DNA of 36,572 bases, from contig CASFMA010000031.1 in assembly GCA_949295675.1 (NCBI GenBank), forward strand, positions 1-36,572. Direction: 5' to 3'. This document shows positions 1 to 8,138 of the stretch, piece after piece; positions within the stretch are counted from its first letter, which is position 1, and the number at the start of each line of letters is the position of its first letter. Both the position numbers and the translations under genes were made by a program. The stretch comes from an uncultured Spirochaetales bacterium. Its GTDB lineage: Bacteria; Spirochaetota; Spirochaetia; Sphaerochaetales; Sphaerochaetaceae. The notes beneath the pieces are model-generated. The model did no database searches. It was not told the DNA's origin and saw only the letters and a list, made by a program, of their open reading frames with translations.

Positions 1-191
1 CCGATGCTGTTCATGTTCGACAATGCAATGCTAGGCCCATGATGACTTACATCAACATCATCGAATATATGTGAATAACGATACCCTGCCCCGATGGATA
101 ATGTATTGAAACCACTATGCTCAGCTACAGCTGAGGCAGTCCCTGAGAACAAGATAAAAAGAAAACAAATCACTATGGCCTTTCTCATCAT
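1..191 (-). CDS. Secreted protein, N-terminal part only (runs off the window)
   Basis: The visible 63 residues begin MMRKAIVICF and form a typical Sec signal peptide: basic start, hydrophobic core IVICFLFILF, and a likely cleavage after the TASA or SAVA stretch. The mature start (about residues 24-63) has alternating polar and hydrophobic residues and a GAGYRY segment, which resembles the first strands of an outer-membrane beta-barrel, but too little is present to name a family. The ATG shares its A with the TGA stop of the upstream lipoprotein gene (TGATG), so the two are probably co-transcribed and translationally coupled. A second ATG follows immediately and could be the true start. If the upstream gene is switched off by its G-tract, expression of this gene may fall as well. 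The barrel reading is inference; the signal peptide is visible. Confidence 0.7.
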   Translation of the reverse strand, partial: MMRKAIVICFLFILFSGTASAVAEHSGFNTLSIGAGYRYSHIFDDVDVSHHGPSIALSNMNSI

Positions 192-2260
192 CACACACCT
201 TCCCTGATAACAAATGGTTCATTGCTGCTGCCATTATTCTTCACATATTCATATGCAAATATCCCATTCCATTCAGCTATCGCTCCATTAAGACCTTCAA
301 GAATGGAATCATCCCATTCAGTGACTTCTGTTGCTGTTGCATTACCACCTGCAGAAGGCGCGCTTCCACTCTGCCAGTAACACCCATTGAAAATCGGCAG
401 CGGATAGTTGGGCCAGTTATGCACACATGTGCCGATTCCTCCCACATAGGAAGTCCCTGTTATGCTTCCTGTGTTATAACAGGATATAAAAAACTCATCC
501 CGGATAATGGACTCTTCAGCAATTCCTATTATCCCGCCAACATAGGAGCTGCCGCTGATAGCACCTGCATTGTAGCTGGCAATGATTCCTCTACCCGTCA
601 CAGATTTTTCAGCTATAAAAGCGCCAGCAACCCCTCCTACATTTGCATTCCCTGAAACATCGCCAGCATTTGAAGAGGCCTCGACGAGTATTTTAACAGA
701 TTTAATTCCTCCAGCGATGCCACCAACAAAAGAAGAAGATGGAGCCGAAACAGATTCTTCATTCCGGCAGTTGACGATCAGGATAATATCTCCTTCTGGA
801 GTCTTCCTCCCAGCAGCATTACCAACAAGACCGCCGATATACTGTCCAGCTGCTTCACTCGAAACAGTACCATAGTTTGAACAGCTATCAATATCTGTCG
901 CATTTGCATATCCGATAATCCCTCCGATTTCAGATATGCCGCTGATTGATCCATGATTAGTACAAGATACAATCTTGTCAGATGAACTGCCGCTGTTGCC
1001 AGCTATACCGCCAATCTTATCAGAACCGCTTATCGAGCCATAATTTGAAGATGATGTGACTTCAGCTCCCTCAAGAAAACCTGCAATACCGCCTGCTATT
1101 GAAGATGTTGAAACCTCTCCATCATTCCGGCATTCTTCAACTTTAGCACCTGATTCTACCCGGCCTGCAATACCTCCTGCATAGTTATTTGTACCCTTTA
1201 TGCTGCCAGATACGGAACACCCGTTGATCTTACCGCCATACAGAGCCCCTGCAATTCCGCCTACATAATCTCCACCAACTATGGAAACATCAGAAAGATG
1301 CAGATCATGAACAGAACCGTAGCAGTATGAAATGAATCCGACAGCATCTCCATCAGGGGCGTTTATGACCAGATTGGCTATCGAATGATCCCTTCCATCG
1401 AATTTGCCGTAAAGCTCAACAGGCACCCAGTTGCTCACCAGCGCTATATCCTTGCCAAGGATGCAGTTACCTCCCTGCATTGCCCAGGCGCTCAACCCTT
1501 CTTCGCTATAAACAATATAGGTCCCAGCCTCTTTCATCAGATAGTCAAGCTCTATGACATCTGATTCTGATTGGCCTGAAAAGCCTTTGGCTCTCAGGAT
1601 CTCATCACCTTCCGCATCCGAAAGATCTATGCTCCCCTCATATTTTTCAGAGGCCCTCGTCGGATCAGTGCCGTCAAGCGTATAGTAGATTTCAAGATTG
1701 CTTATCTCTTCTTCAGCTTCTATTGTTATAAGTTCCGGATTTCCGGCCGTGGTATCAAAGGAAAGGGTTATGGTCACAGGCGCCTCAGGAGGTTCAGGAG
1801 CTTCATCTTTCCTGATATTGATGCTGAGGATCCCGATAACAGCGCCATCACTCCTTACGATCACATCAACGTTCTGCTCTGTGCTTGGTATGTGGTTGAA
1901 TGTGTATGTATCACCATCCTTCGAAACATAAAATCCTGCAGACGCTTGGGCTCTCAGCAATTCCTCATCATTGCACATAAATGAGATATCAAAGCCAGCT
2001 GCCGATGTATTGTCATCTGTCCTCAGGATATCCAATGAATATGATTCGCCTGTATCAAGGTCAATATCAAACACCGAAGGCTCACAACCTTCATAAAGCA
2101 CGGCTGTATTATCCTTGCTATCTGTGATGGTTACACCACACAGTCTCCAGATCGGGGTGAAGTCATGCTGGGAGCAGCCTGCGATGAGTATACATATAAG
2201 AGCTACCCCCCCCCCCCTGTGCAAAATTCCAGCTATCTTTTTCCTTACCCTGATATACAT
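191..2260 (-). CDS. GLUG-repeat surface lipoprotein with a chitobiase-type C-terminal-like domain
   Basis: This 689-residue protein starts with a lipoprotein signal peptide whose lipobox is ILIAGC, with Cys29 as the lipidated residue. Residues of roughly 165-240 match the CHB_HEX_C_1 style (a YYTLDGTDPT core), a small beta-sandwich common in surface proteins. From about residue 250 on there are about ten GLUG-type repeats with the signature GGIAG, GGIIG or GGLVG, each followed by a Cys/Asn-rich 'SCxNxGxISG' strand. Such repeats form beta-helical adhesin-like stalks in secreted bacterial proteins. The C-terminal CYWQSG segment is also typical of GLUG proteins. A Shine-Dalgarno GGAGAG lies nine to ten bases before the ATG. 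The striking oddity is a run of twelve G encoding Arg-Gly-Gly-Gly-Val at residues 15-19, inside the signal peptide. Ligand and host role are unknown. Confidence 0.85.
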   Translation of the reverse strand: MYIRVRKKIAGILHRGGGVALICILIAGCSQHDFTPIWRLCGVTITDSKDNTAVLYEGCEPSVFDIDLDTGESYSLDILRTDDNTSAAGFDISFMCNDEELLRAQASAGFYVSKDGDTYTFNHIPSTEQNVDVIVRSDGAVIGILSINIRKDEAPEPPEAPVTITLSFDTTAGNPELITIEAEEEISNLEIYYTLDGTDPTRASEKYEGSIDLSDAEGDEILRAKGFSGQSESDVIELDYLMKEAGTYIVYSEEGLSAWAMQGGNCILGKDIALVSNWVPVELYGKFDGRDHSIANLVINAPDGDAVGFISYCYGSVHDLHLSDVSIVGGDYVGGIAGALYGGKINGCSVSGSIKGTNNYAGGIAGRVESGAKVEECRNDGEVSTSSIAGGIAGFLEGAEVTSSSNYGSISGSDKIGGIAGNSGSSSDKIVSCTNHGSISGISEIGGIIGYANATDIDSCSNYGTVSSEAAGQYIGGLVGNAAGRKTPEGDIILIVNCRNEESVSAPSSSFVGGIAGGIKSVKILVEASSNAGDVSGNANVGGVAGAFIAEKSVTGRGIIASYNAGAISGSSYVGGIIGIAEESIIRDEFFISCYNTGSITGTSYVGGIGTCVHNWPNYPLPIFNGCYWQSGSAPSAGGNATATEVTEWDDSILEGLNGAIAEWNGIFAYEYVKNNGSSNEPFVIREGV
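2206..2217 (-). repeat. Homopolymeric G12 tract inside a signal peptide (candidate phase-variation switch)
   Basis: Twelve consecutive C on the plus strand are twelve G on the coding strand of the GLUG lipoprotein, at codons 15-19. Reading the following bases in each frame shows a switch. With 12 G the frame continues to the lipobox. With 11 or 14 G the next codon is TAG, an immediate stop. With 13 G a TGA follows about fourteen codons past the tract. Tracts of this length slip readily during replication; poly-G contingency tracts are established in Treponema pallidum, Campylobacter and Helicobacter. The slippage here is inferred. Confidence 0.85.
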
Positions 2261-2285
2261 ATCTGCGCACTCTCTCCAGAGAGAT

Positions 2286-2313
2286 TCTATAGTATATGCA
2301 AATTACGGCACAA
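2286..2313 (-). promoter_or_regulatory. Possible sigma-70 promoter of the GLUG lipoprotein gene
   Basis: TTGTGC and TATAGA are separated by 16 bases, ending 25 bases before the ATG at 2260. The match is moderate. The gene could also be read from the SWIM/SNF2 operon 138 bases upstream, since I see no convincing terminator between them. Confidence 0.35.
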
Positions 2314-2398
2314 GCTTTTTTTCAGGTGATCTAGATATATACCCCCTCTGATCAGCAGGAACTTGCTATTGGCATGCAGATGAGCGTGAAGGGGAATC

Positions 2399-3406
2399 TC
2401 AGTCCGCAGCATCAAGATAGGCCTGCCTTGCCATTGTCTCCTCATATGAGACCCCGAATACAGTCCTCCATGGGGATATATCGGCAGAAGCTCCTCTGAT
2501 GAAGGCGGTCACGTCAGCAATCGAGTCAAATGACAAGGTCTCCCTCACAATAAACGCACGGCTTCCCTTCACTCCTGCCTCACACCGCATCGCCGCGATA
2601 TGAGGAGGGCAGCCGCGCTTCGTGACAGCAGAGACCTTCGCTCCCGATGCAAGCACAAAGCGCCCGTCACGGATGAACACCGCGCCAGAGAACAAGCCTT
2701 CGGAATATATGAAAGTCTGGCGATCAAGGCGGAGGGCCGAACCCTCAGGCAACTGGCGGCATCGTGGTGCAGCGACATCATCCATAAGATCAACACCGAA
2801 CAGCTTCGGAAGCTCAGAATCAGGTATTATCCTATGGCCAGCCGTCTTTCCGGCCTTGCTCCAGATGCTATCGGCCTCACCTGCTATTATCCGGGAAAGG
2901 AAGAGATCAAGATCTATGCCCCGCAGCGAGAATATGAGTCCTGGATCCTCATCAAGCCTGTTTCCTATGCCATACAGGACAGAGGCTATATGCTTGCAGA
3001 GCGATGCCCAGTCAGGACACGAGCATGAGTACCTGATATCAGAGCGTCTGGGAAACAGCGTTCTCTGGAAGATATCCTCAAGGCCTGCCGGAAACCGTCC
3101 CTCCATAAGCTCCGAGACATTCTCGAATCGCGCGGAGCAGCATGATGCCAGTGCAAGATATGGCTCAACATCAAGAGGAGCTATCTGGACAGTCACGCGG
3201 TAGGGAATCGGACGTGAGCCTGAAACGAGGGCCCTTACGCTGCCGTAATGGTCAAGATCAAGGTCAAGTATATTGCCTCCTCGGCAATAGGAACGTCCTC
3301 TGGAAAGCCTGTTCGACCAGTCAGCAAAGCTTTCGATATCATCGCACCACTTCCTGCCCCACCATGTCCTGGCGATGGCGCGGCCATGAATCTCAACGGG
3401 TTTCAT
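2399..3406 (-). CDS. SWIM zinc-finger protein, partner of the SNF2 helicase
   Basis: The 335-residue product contains one SWIM zinc finger, CxCxnCxH, at residues 128-139 (Cys128, Cys130, Cys137, His139 in the stretch YSCSCPDWASLCKH). SWIM domains bind zinc and mediate DNA or protein contacts, and in bacteria they are commonly encoded directly beside SWI2/SNF2 ATPases, as here. The N-terminal 60 residues (WWGRKWCDDIE, then GRSYCRGG) match the usual start of this bacterial SWIM family. The start codon overlaps the stop of the SNF2 gene by four bases (ATGA), so the pair is translationally coupled. The substrate of the complex is not known. A role in DNA repair or chromatin-like remodelling is only an inference from the family. 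Confidence 0.85.
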   Translation of the reverse strand: MKPVEIHGRAIARTWWGRKWCDDIESFADWSNRLSRGRSYCRGGNILDLDLDHYGSVRALVSGSRPIPYRVTVQIAPLDVEPYLALASCCSARFENVSELMEGRFPAGLEDIFQRTLFPRRSDIRYSCSCPDWASLCKHIASVLYGIGNRLDEDPGLIFSLRGIDLDLFLSRIIAGEADSIWSKAGKTAGHRIIPDSELPKLFGVDLMDDVAAPRCRQLPEGSALRLDRQTFIYSEGLFSGAVFIRDGRFVLASGAKVSAVTKRGCPPHIAAMRCEAGVKGSRAFIVRETLSFDSIADVTAFIRGASADISPWRTVFGVSYEETMARQAYLDAAD

Positions 3407-5952
3407 AGCATCTCTCCTGAGAAACGCATCGCGCTTATAAGCTCATCGGGAGAGAGCTTCGATATGATGCCCTCGCTGCTGTCCGATATGACGGAAGATG
3501 CAAGGATCCTCTTGTCATGGAGCATCTCATCTATCTTCTCTTCTATAGTGTCCGACGTCACGAACTTATAGACAGTGACGTTTTTCCTCTGCCCTATCCT
3601 GAAGGCCCTGTCAGTCGCCTGGTCCTCCACGGCAGGATTCCACCAGCGGTCGAAGTGGACAACTGTGGAGGCTGCTGTCAGATTGAGGCCAACGCCCGCA
3701 GCCTTCAGGGAAAGGACCATATAGGGTATCCCGCCTTGCTGGAAGGCCTCAACGTTCTCCGCCCTCATCCTGGCGCTGCTGCTGCCGCTTATCGTAAGCC
3801 CTCTCTTGCCGAATGCGGAGAAGAGAAGATCATCAAGCGCTCCGATGATCTGGGCAAACTGAGTGAAGACAAGCACCCGCTCCCTGTTCTCTGCAAGTGC
3901 CTCCGCGATAGACCGCAGCGCCTGGAACTTTCCGCTTCGCTTATCGCTGAAGTCATCATCTCCTGTGTACTGCGCTGGATGGTTGCAGATCTCCTTGAGC
4001 CGCAGCAGGGTGCGGAGTATCATGGCCTTGCCTTCAAACGCACCGGACGCTCCTGCGTATCCACGCTCAAGCCTGCCAACCTCATCCCTGTAGAGGACTA
4101 TCTGCTCCTTAGTCAGCGGCACCATGATATTGTTCTCAATCTTCTCGGGAAGGTCAGGGATTATCGATCTGTCTGTCTTGACCCTGCGGAGCATGAACGG
4201 GGCAATTGCCCTCCTAAGCTTCGCATATCTTCCGCTCTCATGGCTCTCTGCAAGCTTCCTGAATGAATCAGCTGTGCCCAGCAGGCCAGGATTGATGAAA
4301 TCAAAGAGCGAATACAGGTTCATGAGATTGTTCTCTATCGGAGTGCCTGTCATCGCTATTCCAAGCTTCTTGCCAAGAGCCTTTATATTCCTCGTCTGCC
4401 TGGTATTCATGTTCTTTATGGCCTGAGCCTCATCCAGTATGATGATATCCCAGAGCTTTGCGCGCACGCTTTCATTCCTGGCAGCCATCTGATAAGTAGC
4501 GAGAGTCAGGAAAGGGAAATCGGAACGGTCCTTGTCCTTGCCGTACAGCACAAGGTAATCAAGGGATGGGGCGAATCTCCTTATCTCATGCTCCCAGTTG
4601 GAAAGAAGGGAGAGAGGCACGATGAGAAGCACATTCCCTATCCCCTTCTCCTTCTCACGCAGCAGGAATGACAGCATCTCAACTGTCTTCCCCAGCCCCA
4701 TATCATCGGCAAGGCACGTGCCAAGGCCAATATCCGCCATGCTGCAAAGCCACTGGAACGCATCCTTCTGATACTCCCTCAGCACTCCTGCGAATCTCCC
4801 AGGCACGGAGTGTTCCTCTGAAAGGATGGATGAAAGCCAGGACGCAGATGGGAAGCGGAGCTCGGATCTTATCCCATCGATCTTCCTGATGCCGGCAGCT
4901 GCCTTGACAACATCGGACAGATCAGGCCTGCTTTCCTCCAGCCTCATGTAGTCCTCAAGCAGGGCTCTGAGCTTTTCATGGCTTATCTCTATCCAGTGGC
5001 CCCTGAAGAGGCACAGCCCTTCCCTTCGGGAAAGGAGGTTTTCCGCTTCCTCCCTTGTTATCCTGATTCCGTCATAGACCATATCAGGAACAATGCTCAG
5101 CACATCAGAGCGTGTGAAGTAGCTTTTCCTGCCTATGGAAACATAAAGCGCAGCTGGGCGCTCTTCACGCCACCAGGCAGGTACTCGGCATATCACGCCA
5201 TGGCGTTCATAGAGGCTGGTCTCCCTAAGGAAAACATATGCCTCCTCCTCTGTAAGCTTTATAGGATTGAAGATATCCCCGGAATCAACAAGAGACGATA
5301 TGAAGGAACTCTCTTCCGAGATAAGCTTGATGGACGAAACCAACGCTCCAAGCTTCTCCATGTCATTGTCATACTCGCGCCTTGCATATTTGAGTGGATA
5401 GTGCCTTACGCGCCCCTCCGCATCCATTGTCGTGTAAGTTGCCATGAAGGCAAAAGGAGCATCGTCCTCAGGATACTCGACCATATGGAAATACACCCGC
5501 GATGGAACTATCAGATCTTTCCTCAGCCTGCTGAAATAGAGATCTACAGTACCGTCAAATGACGATATCTCTCGTTCATACACCTCAAGCATGCGTGAGA
5601 ACTGCAGCCTCACCCACTCATCTGTGAGATATTCACGGCCGATCATATAGGGTGCGCTGTCTATAAGGCTTATGATATCAGAGTCATCATACACAACATC
5701 GACGCTCTCCCTCGCGATCTCCAGAGATGGTGTGCGGAGAAGAGCTGAGACAAACAGAGCAGAGAGCGAGGAAAGGAATGAAAGCGACGGGGTGTCCGCC
5801 TTATCCCCCTTCCTGAACGAGAGGCTGTAAAGGGCCTTGTACTTATCCTCTTCGAAGTCCTTCTTCATGGACAATGCAGCCTCTGTGAGGCAATCCTGAA
5901 GATAGTCCATGATGAAAGAATCCTCTGTAATGAGAAACGCAAGCCCTGCCAT
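3403..5952 (-). CDS. SNF2-family DEAD/DEAH helicase/translocase
   Basis: The 849-residue protein has all SNF2 ATPase motifs in order: motif I DDMGLGKT at 416-423, motif II DEAQ at 507-510, motif III TGTPIEN at 535-541, and in the helicase C lobe VFTQF near 695, then GVGLNLTAAS and the DQATDRAFRIGQ motif VI near 776-788. SNF2 proteins use ATP to translocate on double-stranded DNA or RNA-polymerase complexes. The first ~370 residues are the poorly conserved bacterial SNF2-associated region. It forms a two-gene operon with the SWIM protein through a 4-base overlap. No Shine-Dalgarno site precedes the ATG. Instead TAGACT stands exactly six bases before it, which would make the mRNA leaderless. 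A downstream ATG at codon 15 is possible but less likely. Confidence 0.93.
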   Translation of the reverse strand: MAGLAFLITEDSFIMDYLQDCLTEAALSMKKDFEEDKYKALYSLSFRKGDKADTPSLSFLSSLSALFVSALLRTPSLEIARESVDVVYDDSDIISLIDSAPYMIGREYLTDEWVRLQFSRMLEVYEREISSFDGTVDLYFSRLRKDLIVPSRVYFHMVEYPEDDAPFAFMATYTTMDAEGRVRHYPLKYARREYDNDMEKLGALVSSIKLISEESSFISSLVDSGDIFNPIKLTEEEAYVFLRETSLYERHGVICRVPAWWREERPAALYVSIGRKSYFTRSDVLSIVPDMVYDGIRITREEAENLLSRREGLCLFRGHWIEISHEKLRALLEDYMRLEESRPDLSDVVKAAAGIRKIDGIRSELRFPSASWLSSILSEEHSVPGRFAGVLREYQKDAFQWLCSMADIGLGTCLADDMGLGKTVEMLSFLLREKEKGIGNVLLIVPLSLLSNWEHEIRRFAPSLDYLVLYGKDKDRSDFPFLTLATYQMAARNESVRAKLWDIIILDEAQAIKNMNTRQTRNIKALGKKLGIAMTGTPIENNLMNLYSLFDFINPGLLGTADSFRKLAESHESGRYAKLRRAIAPFMLRRVKTDRSIIPDLPEKIENNIMVPLTKEQIVLYRDEVGRLERGYAGASGAFEGKAMILRTLLRLKEICNHPAQYTGDDDFSDKRSGKFQALRSIAEALAENRERVLVFTQFAQIIGALDDLLFSAFGKRGLTISGSSSARMRAENVEAFQQGGIPYMVLSLKAAGVGLNLTAASTVVHFDRWWNPAVEDQATDRAFRIGQRKNVTVYKFVTSDTIEEKIDEMLHDKRILASSVISDSSEGIISKLSPDELISAMRFSGEML

Positions 5953-5958
5953 ACCAAG

Positions 5959-5964
5959 AGTCTA
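5959..5964 (-). promoter_or_regulatory. -10 element (TAGACT) of the SNF2 operon, leaderless arrangement
   Basis: TAGACT, then CTTGGT, then the ATG at 5952. The six-base gap places the expected transcription start at the A of ATG. No purine-rich ribosome site is present. The -35 region is not recognisable. Confidence 0.45.
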
Positions 5965-6380
5965 CTACATGCAGCAGTCAGTATCATCATGTTTATTTGA
6001 AGCAAAATAATGAAATTCCGCATGAAAAGATTCAAATTCGATAGAGTTTTTTCAAATATCGGCACAAAAGAATTAAATTTCATGGAATTTATTGAAATAT
6101 TCAAAAAAAGAATCAAATTTACAATTGAAGTCTTTTTGAATCAAATAAATTATCAACATGAGAATCAATATGACTTCCACAGAATTGGTCAATCTTGTCT
6201 AAGAGAGAAAGGAACGCCTGCAAAGCTGTACGATACTCTCTCATGCTTCCCAAATCAGGATAAAGGCGGTACGGATAGATGAGAAGGAAAATCCGCTCAT
6301 CATGGCAGGGAGCATAAGGATGACTCGTCCGGACAAGCCAGGAAGCAGGTATCAGAAATACTATACCCCAAAGGAGTGAT
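5965..6380. other. AT-rich intergenic stretch without a recognisable gene
   Basis: About 415 bases separate the SNF2 start from the regulatory region of the first pspA. The first half is far more AT-rich than the rest of the window and holds three degenerate 40-base repeats (listed separately). An open frame of 90 codons (6010-6282, plus) begins in the repeat area, but it has no ribosome site, Phe/Lys/Ile-rich low-complexity content and no family I recognise. I do not call it. The second half (about 6180-6380) has normal composition and only tiny open frames. It may be a decayed gene or simple spacer. Confidence 0.5.
6025..6145. repeat. Three degenerate ~40-bp AT-rich direct repeats
   Basis: The 15-mer AAAAGAWTYAAATTY occurs at 6025, 6066 and 6106, i.e. 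at intervals of 41 and 40 bases. The sequence after each copy is partly conserved too (TTT..TTgAAATATy in the first two). An interval near four helical turns puts the A-tracts on the same face of the helix, which could bend the DNA. Function unknown. Confidence 0.55.
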
Positions 6381-6417
6381 TGGTATTTACCGCCATATTA
6401 TATGGTACATATTGCCA
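6381..6417 (+). promoter_or_regulatory. Tandem upstream activator sites for the PspF-like regulator (first pspA)
   Basis: Two 15-base imperfect inverted repeats, TGGTATTTACCGCCA (6381-6395) and TGGTACATATTGCCA (6403-6417), start 22 bases apart, about two helical turns. The first matches 11 of 15 bases of the element before the second pspA (8074-8088). They lie 33-69 bases upstream of the -24 box, a normal place for enhancer sites. Binding by the adjacent regulator is inferred. Confidence 0.5.
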
Positions 6418-6449
6418 ATATCACCTGAATGATATCCGTTTATGGCCTT

Positions 6450-6465
6450 TGGCATGGAAATTGCT
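6450..6465 (+). promoter_or_regulatory. Sigma-54 (-24/-12) promoter of the first pspA
   Basis: TGGCATGGAAATTGCT has the invariant GG and GC exactly ten bases apart and close to the TGGCAYR-N4-TTGCW consensus. The expected start is about 6476, giving a leader of only about twelve bases that begins with the CAGGAG ribosome site. Confidence 0.8.
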
Positions 6466-6487
6466 TCAAGGCAGTCAGGAGCAAACT

Positions 6488-7123
6488 ATGGGAATATTCA
6501 CGAAAATGAAGGATATCGTGGCATCTAACATAAACGCCGCGCTCGACAAGGCGGAAGATCCACGGAAGATGATTGACCTCTCGCTCAGGAAGCTCGAGAA
6601 GGCCTCCGCAGACATAAGGTCATCCATTGAGAGGAAAACAGCCGAGAAGAGAGACGCACAAGAGCGCATAGCTGAGGAGAAAGCCGCGCTTGAGCGCTGG
6701 ACAGAAAGGGCAAGGAAAGCCGCAGCATGCGGCAAGGATGAGCTTGCACGCGAAGCGATACGGGAAAAGAGGGAGATCGAAAGAAAGATAAAAGCTGACG
6801 AGTACACAGTCTCATCGCTGTCTTCGATAATACCGACGCTTGAAAGCACGCTGAGGAAGACAGAGGAGAAGCTTGAAGAACTTTCAGCAAAGGCCGAAGG
6901 ACTCAAGGCAAGGGCTGAGAGCGCGAGGATCAAGGAGAAGGCAGGGGAAAGCATGCGCGACTGGGAAAGGCGGATCGAGGAGATGGAAGCAAGGCTCGGC
7001 AGATGGGAGGACTCCTTAAGAAGCTCCCAGACCAGGGACCGTTTTGAGGATGAGGAAATAGAGAGCGAGCTTGAGAGACTCAGGAAGGAAGCCGGTCCCT
7101 CAGCTTCCGATAAAGACCTCTGA
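6488..7123 (+). CDS. pspA: PspA/IM30 family phage-shock protein (first copy)
   Basis: The 211-residue protein opens with the family hallmark MGIFTKMKDIV followed by NINAALDKAEDPRKMI, an amphipathic helix that binds stressed membranes, and continues as a long Lys/Glu-rich coiled coil (about residues 25-200). PspA/IM30/Vipp1 proteins are ESCRT-III-like and assemble into rods that protect or repair the inner membrane; enterobacterial PspA also inhibits the activator PspF. Length is close to E. coli PspA (222). I choose the ATG at 6488 because AGGAG stands seven bases upstream and the longer open frame adds an unrelated 36-residue head. A sigma-54 promoter lies immediately upstream. The 3' end overlaps the convergent regulator gene by 44 bases. 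Confidence 0.9.
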   Translation: MGIFTKMKDIVASNINAALDKAEDPRKMIDLSLRKLEKASADIRSSIERKTAEKRDAQERIAEEKAALERWTERARKAAACGKDELAREAIREKREIERKIKADEYTVSSLSSIIPTLESTLRKTEEKLEELSAKAEGLKARAESARIKEKAGESMRDWERRIEEMEARLGRWEDSLRSSQTRDRFEDEEIESELERLRKEAGPSASDKDL

Positions 7124-8054
7124 ACTGATCGTAAGTAAGGCTTAATAATTCAGCAGCCCTCCTTTGATTGCCTCCCGCATCATCGAGGGCCTTTTTCAGA
7201 TATTTCAAATCAATTTCTTCATGTATATAGGGATATCTTTCAAGATCAATCGTATTGGAAGGCTTTTCAGAGGGCTTTTCGAATGGATTCCTGAATGGCT
7301 CCGTCTCTATATCATCAATAAGGCCTCCCTCACATCTGTAGACAGCTCTCTCGACCGTATTCTTCAGCTCCCTTATATTCCCCGGCCATGAGTATGACAG
7401 CAGCTTCTTCTCCGCCCTGGGCGAAAAATACGGCACATCAGGATAGCCGCATTCCTCCGCCATGTTGGTTGCGAAATAGTTTGCAAGGAGCATTATATCA
7501 CCCGTACGGGCACGCAGCGGCGGAACGAATATGACCTCGAACGACAGCCTGTCCAGAAGATCCTCCTTGAACCTGCCCTCGCGCGCAAGCTCTGGCAGAT
7601 CCGCATTCGTCGCAGCGACTATCCTGACATCCGCATACCGCGTCTCAGACGATCCGATACGCTCGAATGTGCCATACTCAACCGTGCGCAGTATCTTCTC
7701 CTGCACCTCAAGCGGCACCAGCCCTATCTCATCAAGGAACAAAGTCCCTCCCTCAGCCTCTTCAAAGCGCCCCTTCCTCGCACTGACGGCACCTGTGAAC
7801 GCCCCCTTCTCATACCCGAACAGCTCAGCCTCGACCAATGTCGGAGGCAGCGATGCCAGGCTTACGGCGACAAGCGGGCCTTCCCATCTTCCTGAAAGGA
7901 AATGGAGGCGGCGAGCAGCAAGCTCCTTCCCCGTTCCCCTCTCCCCGACGAATATGACAGGACGGTCAACCTTGGCAGCCTGCGCCACGCGATGCTGGAA
8001 ATCAAGATAGATGCCGCACTCACCTATTCCTTCCCTGTAAAGTATCCTAGACAT
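7080..8054 (-). CDS. pspF: PspF-like sigma-54 enhancer-binding activator
   Basis: The 324-residue protein starts directly with the AAA+ sigma-54 activator domain: Walker A GERGTGKE at 37-44, the sigma-54-contacting GAFTGA loop at 84-89, Walker B LFLDEI at 105-110 and the SWPGNIRELKN motif. The C-terminus (about 285-324, GGNQRRAAELLSLTYDQFRGLY) is a Fis-type helix-turn-helix. There is no N-terminal sensory domain. That layout and length match E. coli PspF (325 residues), which is controlled by PspA binding rather than by phosphorylation. It sits between two pspA genes, each with a sigma-54 promoter, so they are its obvious targets. Its ATG is preceded by TGGTAAAAT and a six-base gap (leaderless), and one activator site overlaps the region upstream of that -10, which suggests autorepression. 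Confidence 0.88.
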   Translation of the reverse strand: MSRILYREGIGECGIYLDFQHRVAQAAKVDRPVIFVGERGTGKELAARRLHFLSGRWEGPLVAVSLASLPPTLVEAELFGYEKGAFTGAVSARKGRFEEAEGGTLFLDEIGLVPLEVQEKILRTVEYGTFERIGSSETRYADVRIVAATNADLPELAREGRFKEDLLDRLSFEVIFVPPLRARTGDIMLLANYFATNMAEECGYPDVPYFSPRAEKKLLSYSWPGNIRELKNTVERAVYRCEGGLIDDIETEPFRNPFEKPSEKPSNTIDLERYPYIHEEIDLKYLKKALDDAGGNQRRAAELLSLTYDQFRGLYRKLRDRLPS

Positions 8055-8060
8055 AGGCTT

Positions 8061-8069
8061 ATTTTACCA
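8061..8069 (-). promoter_or_regulatory. Extended -10 promoter of the PspF-like gene, leaderless arrangement
   Basis: TGGTAAAAT on the minus strand, then six bases (AAGCCT) and the ATG at 8054. It has the TGn extension but no clear -35. The same nine bases and the same gap precede the ROK gene at 33214. Confidence 0.5.
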
Positions 8070-8073
8070 TATC

Positions 8074-8088
8074 TGGCATTATTCGCCA
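8074..8088. promoter_or_regulatory. Activator site shared by the second pspA and the pspF-like gene
   Basis: TGGCATTATTCGCCA is an inverted repeat (TGGC/GCCA) matching 11 of 15 bases of the site at 6381. It lies 34 bases upstream of the -24 box of the second pspA and just upstream of the -10 of the pspF-like gene, so one protein could activate the first and repress the second. Confidence 0.5.
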
Positions 8089-8122
8089 TAATAGAATTCG
8101 AATATTCCACCCCATCGCCACT

Positions 8123-8138
8123 TGGCACTGTTCCTGCA
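8123..8138 (+). promoter_or_regulatory. Sigma-54 (-24/-12) promoter of the second pspA operon
   Basis: TGGCACTGTTCCTGCA keeps GG and GC ten bases apart; the -12 box is CTGCA instead of TTGCA. The predicted start, about 8149, falls on the first base of AAGGAG, giving a twelve-base leader. Confidence 0.75.

Noticed and set aside
6010-6282. Open frame of 90 codons in the AT-rich gap
   Set aside because: No ribosome site or fitting -10 box, low-complexity Phe/Lys/Ile content caused by the DNA repeats, and no recognisable family.
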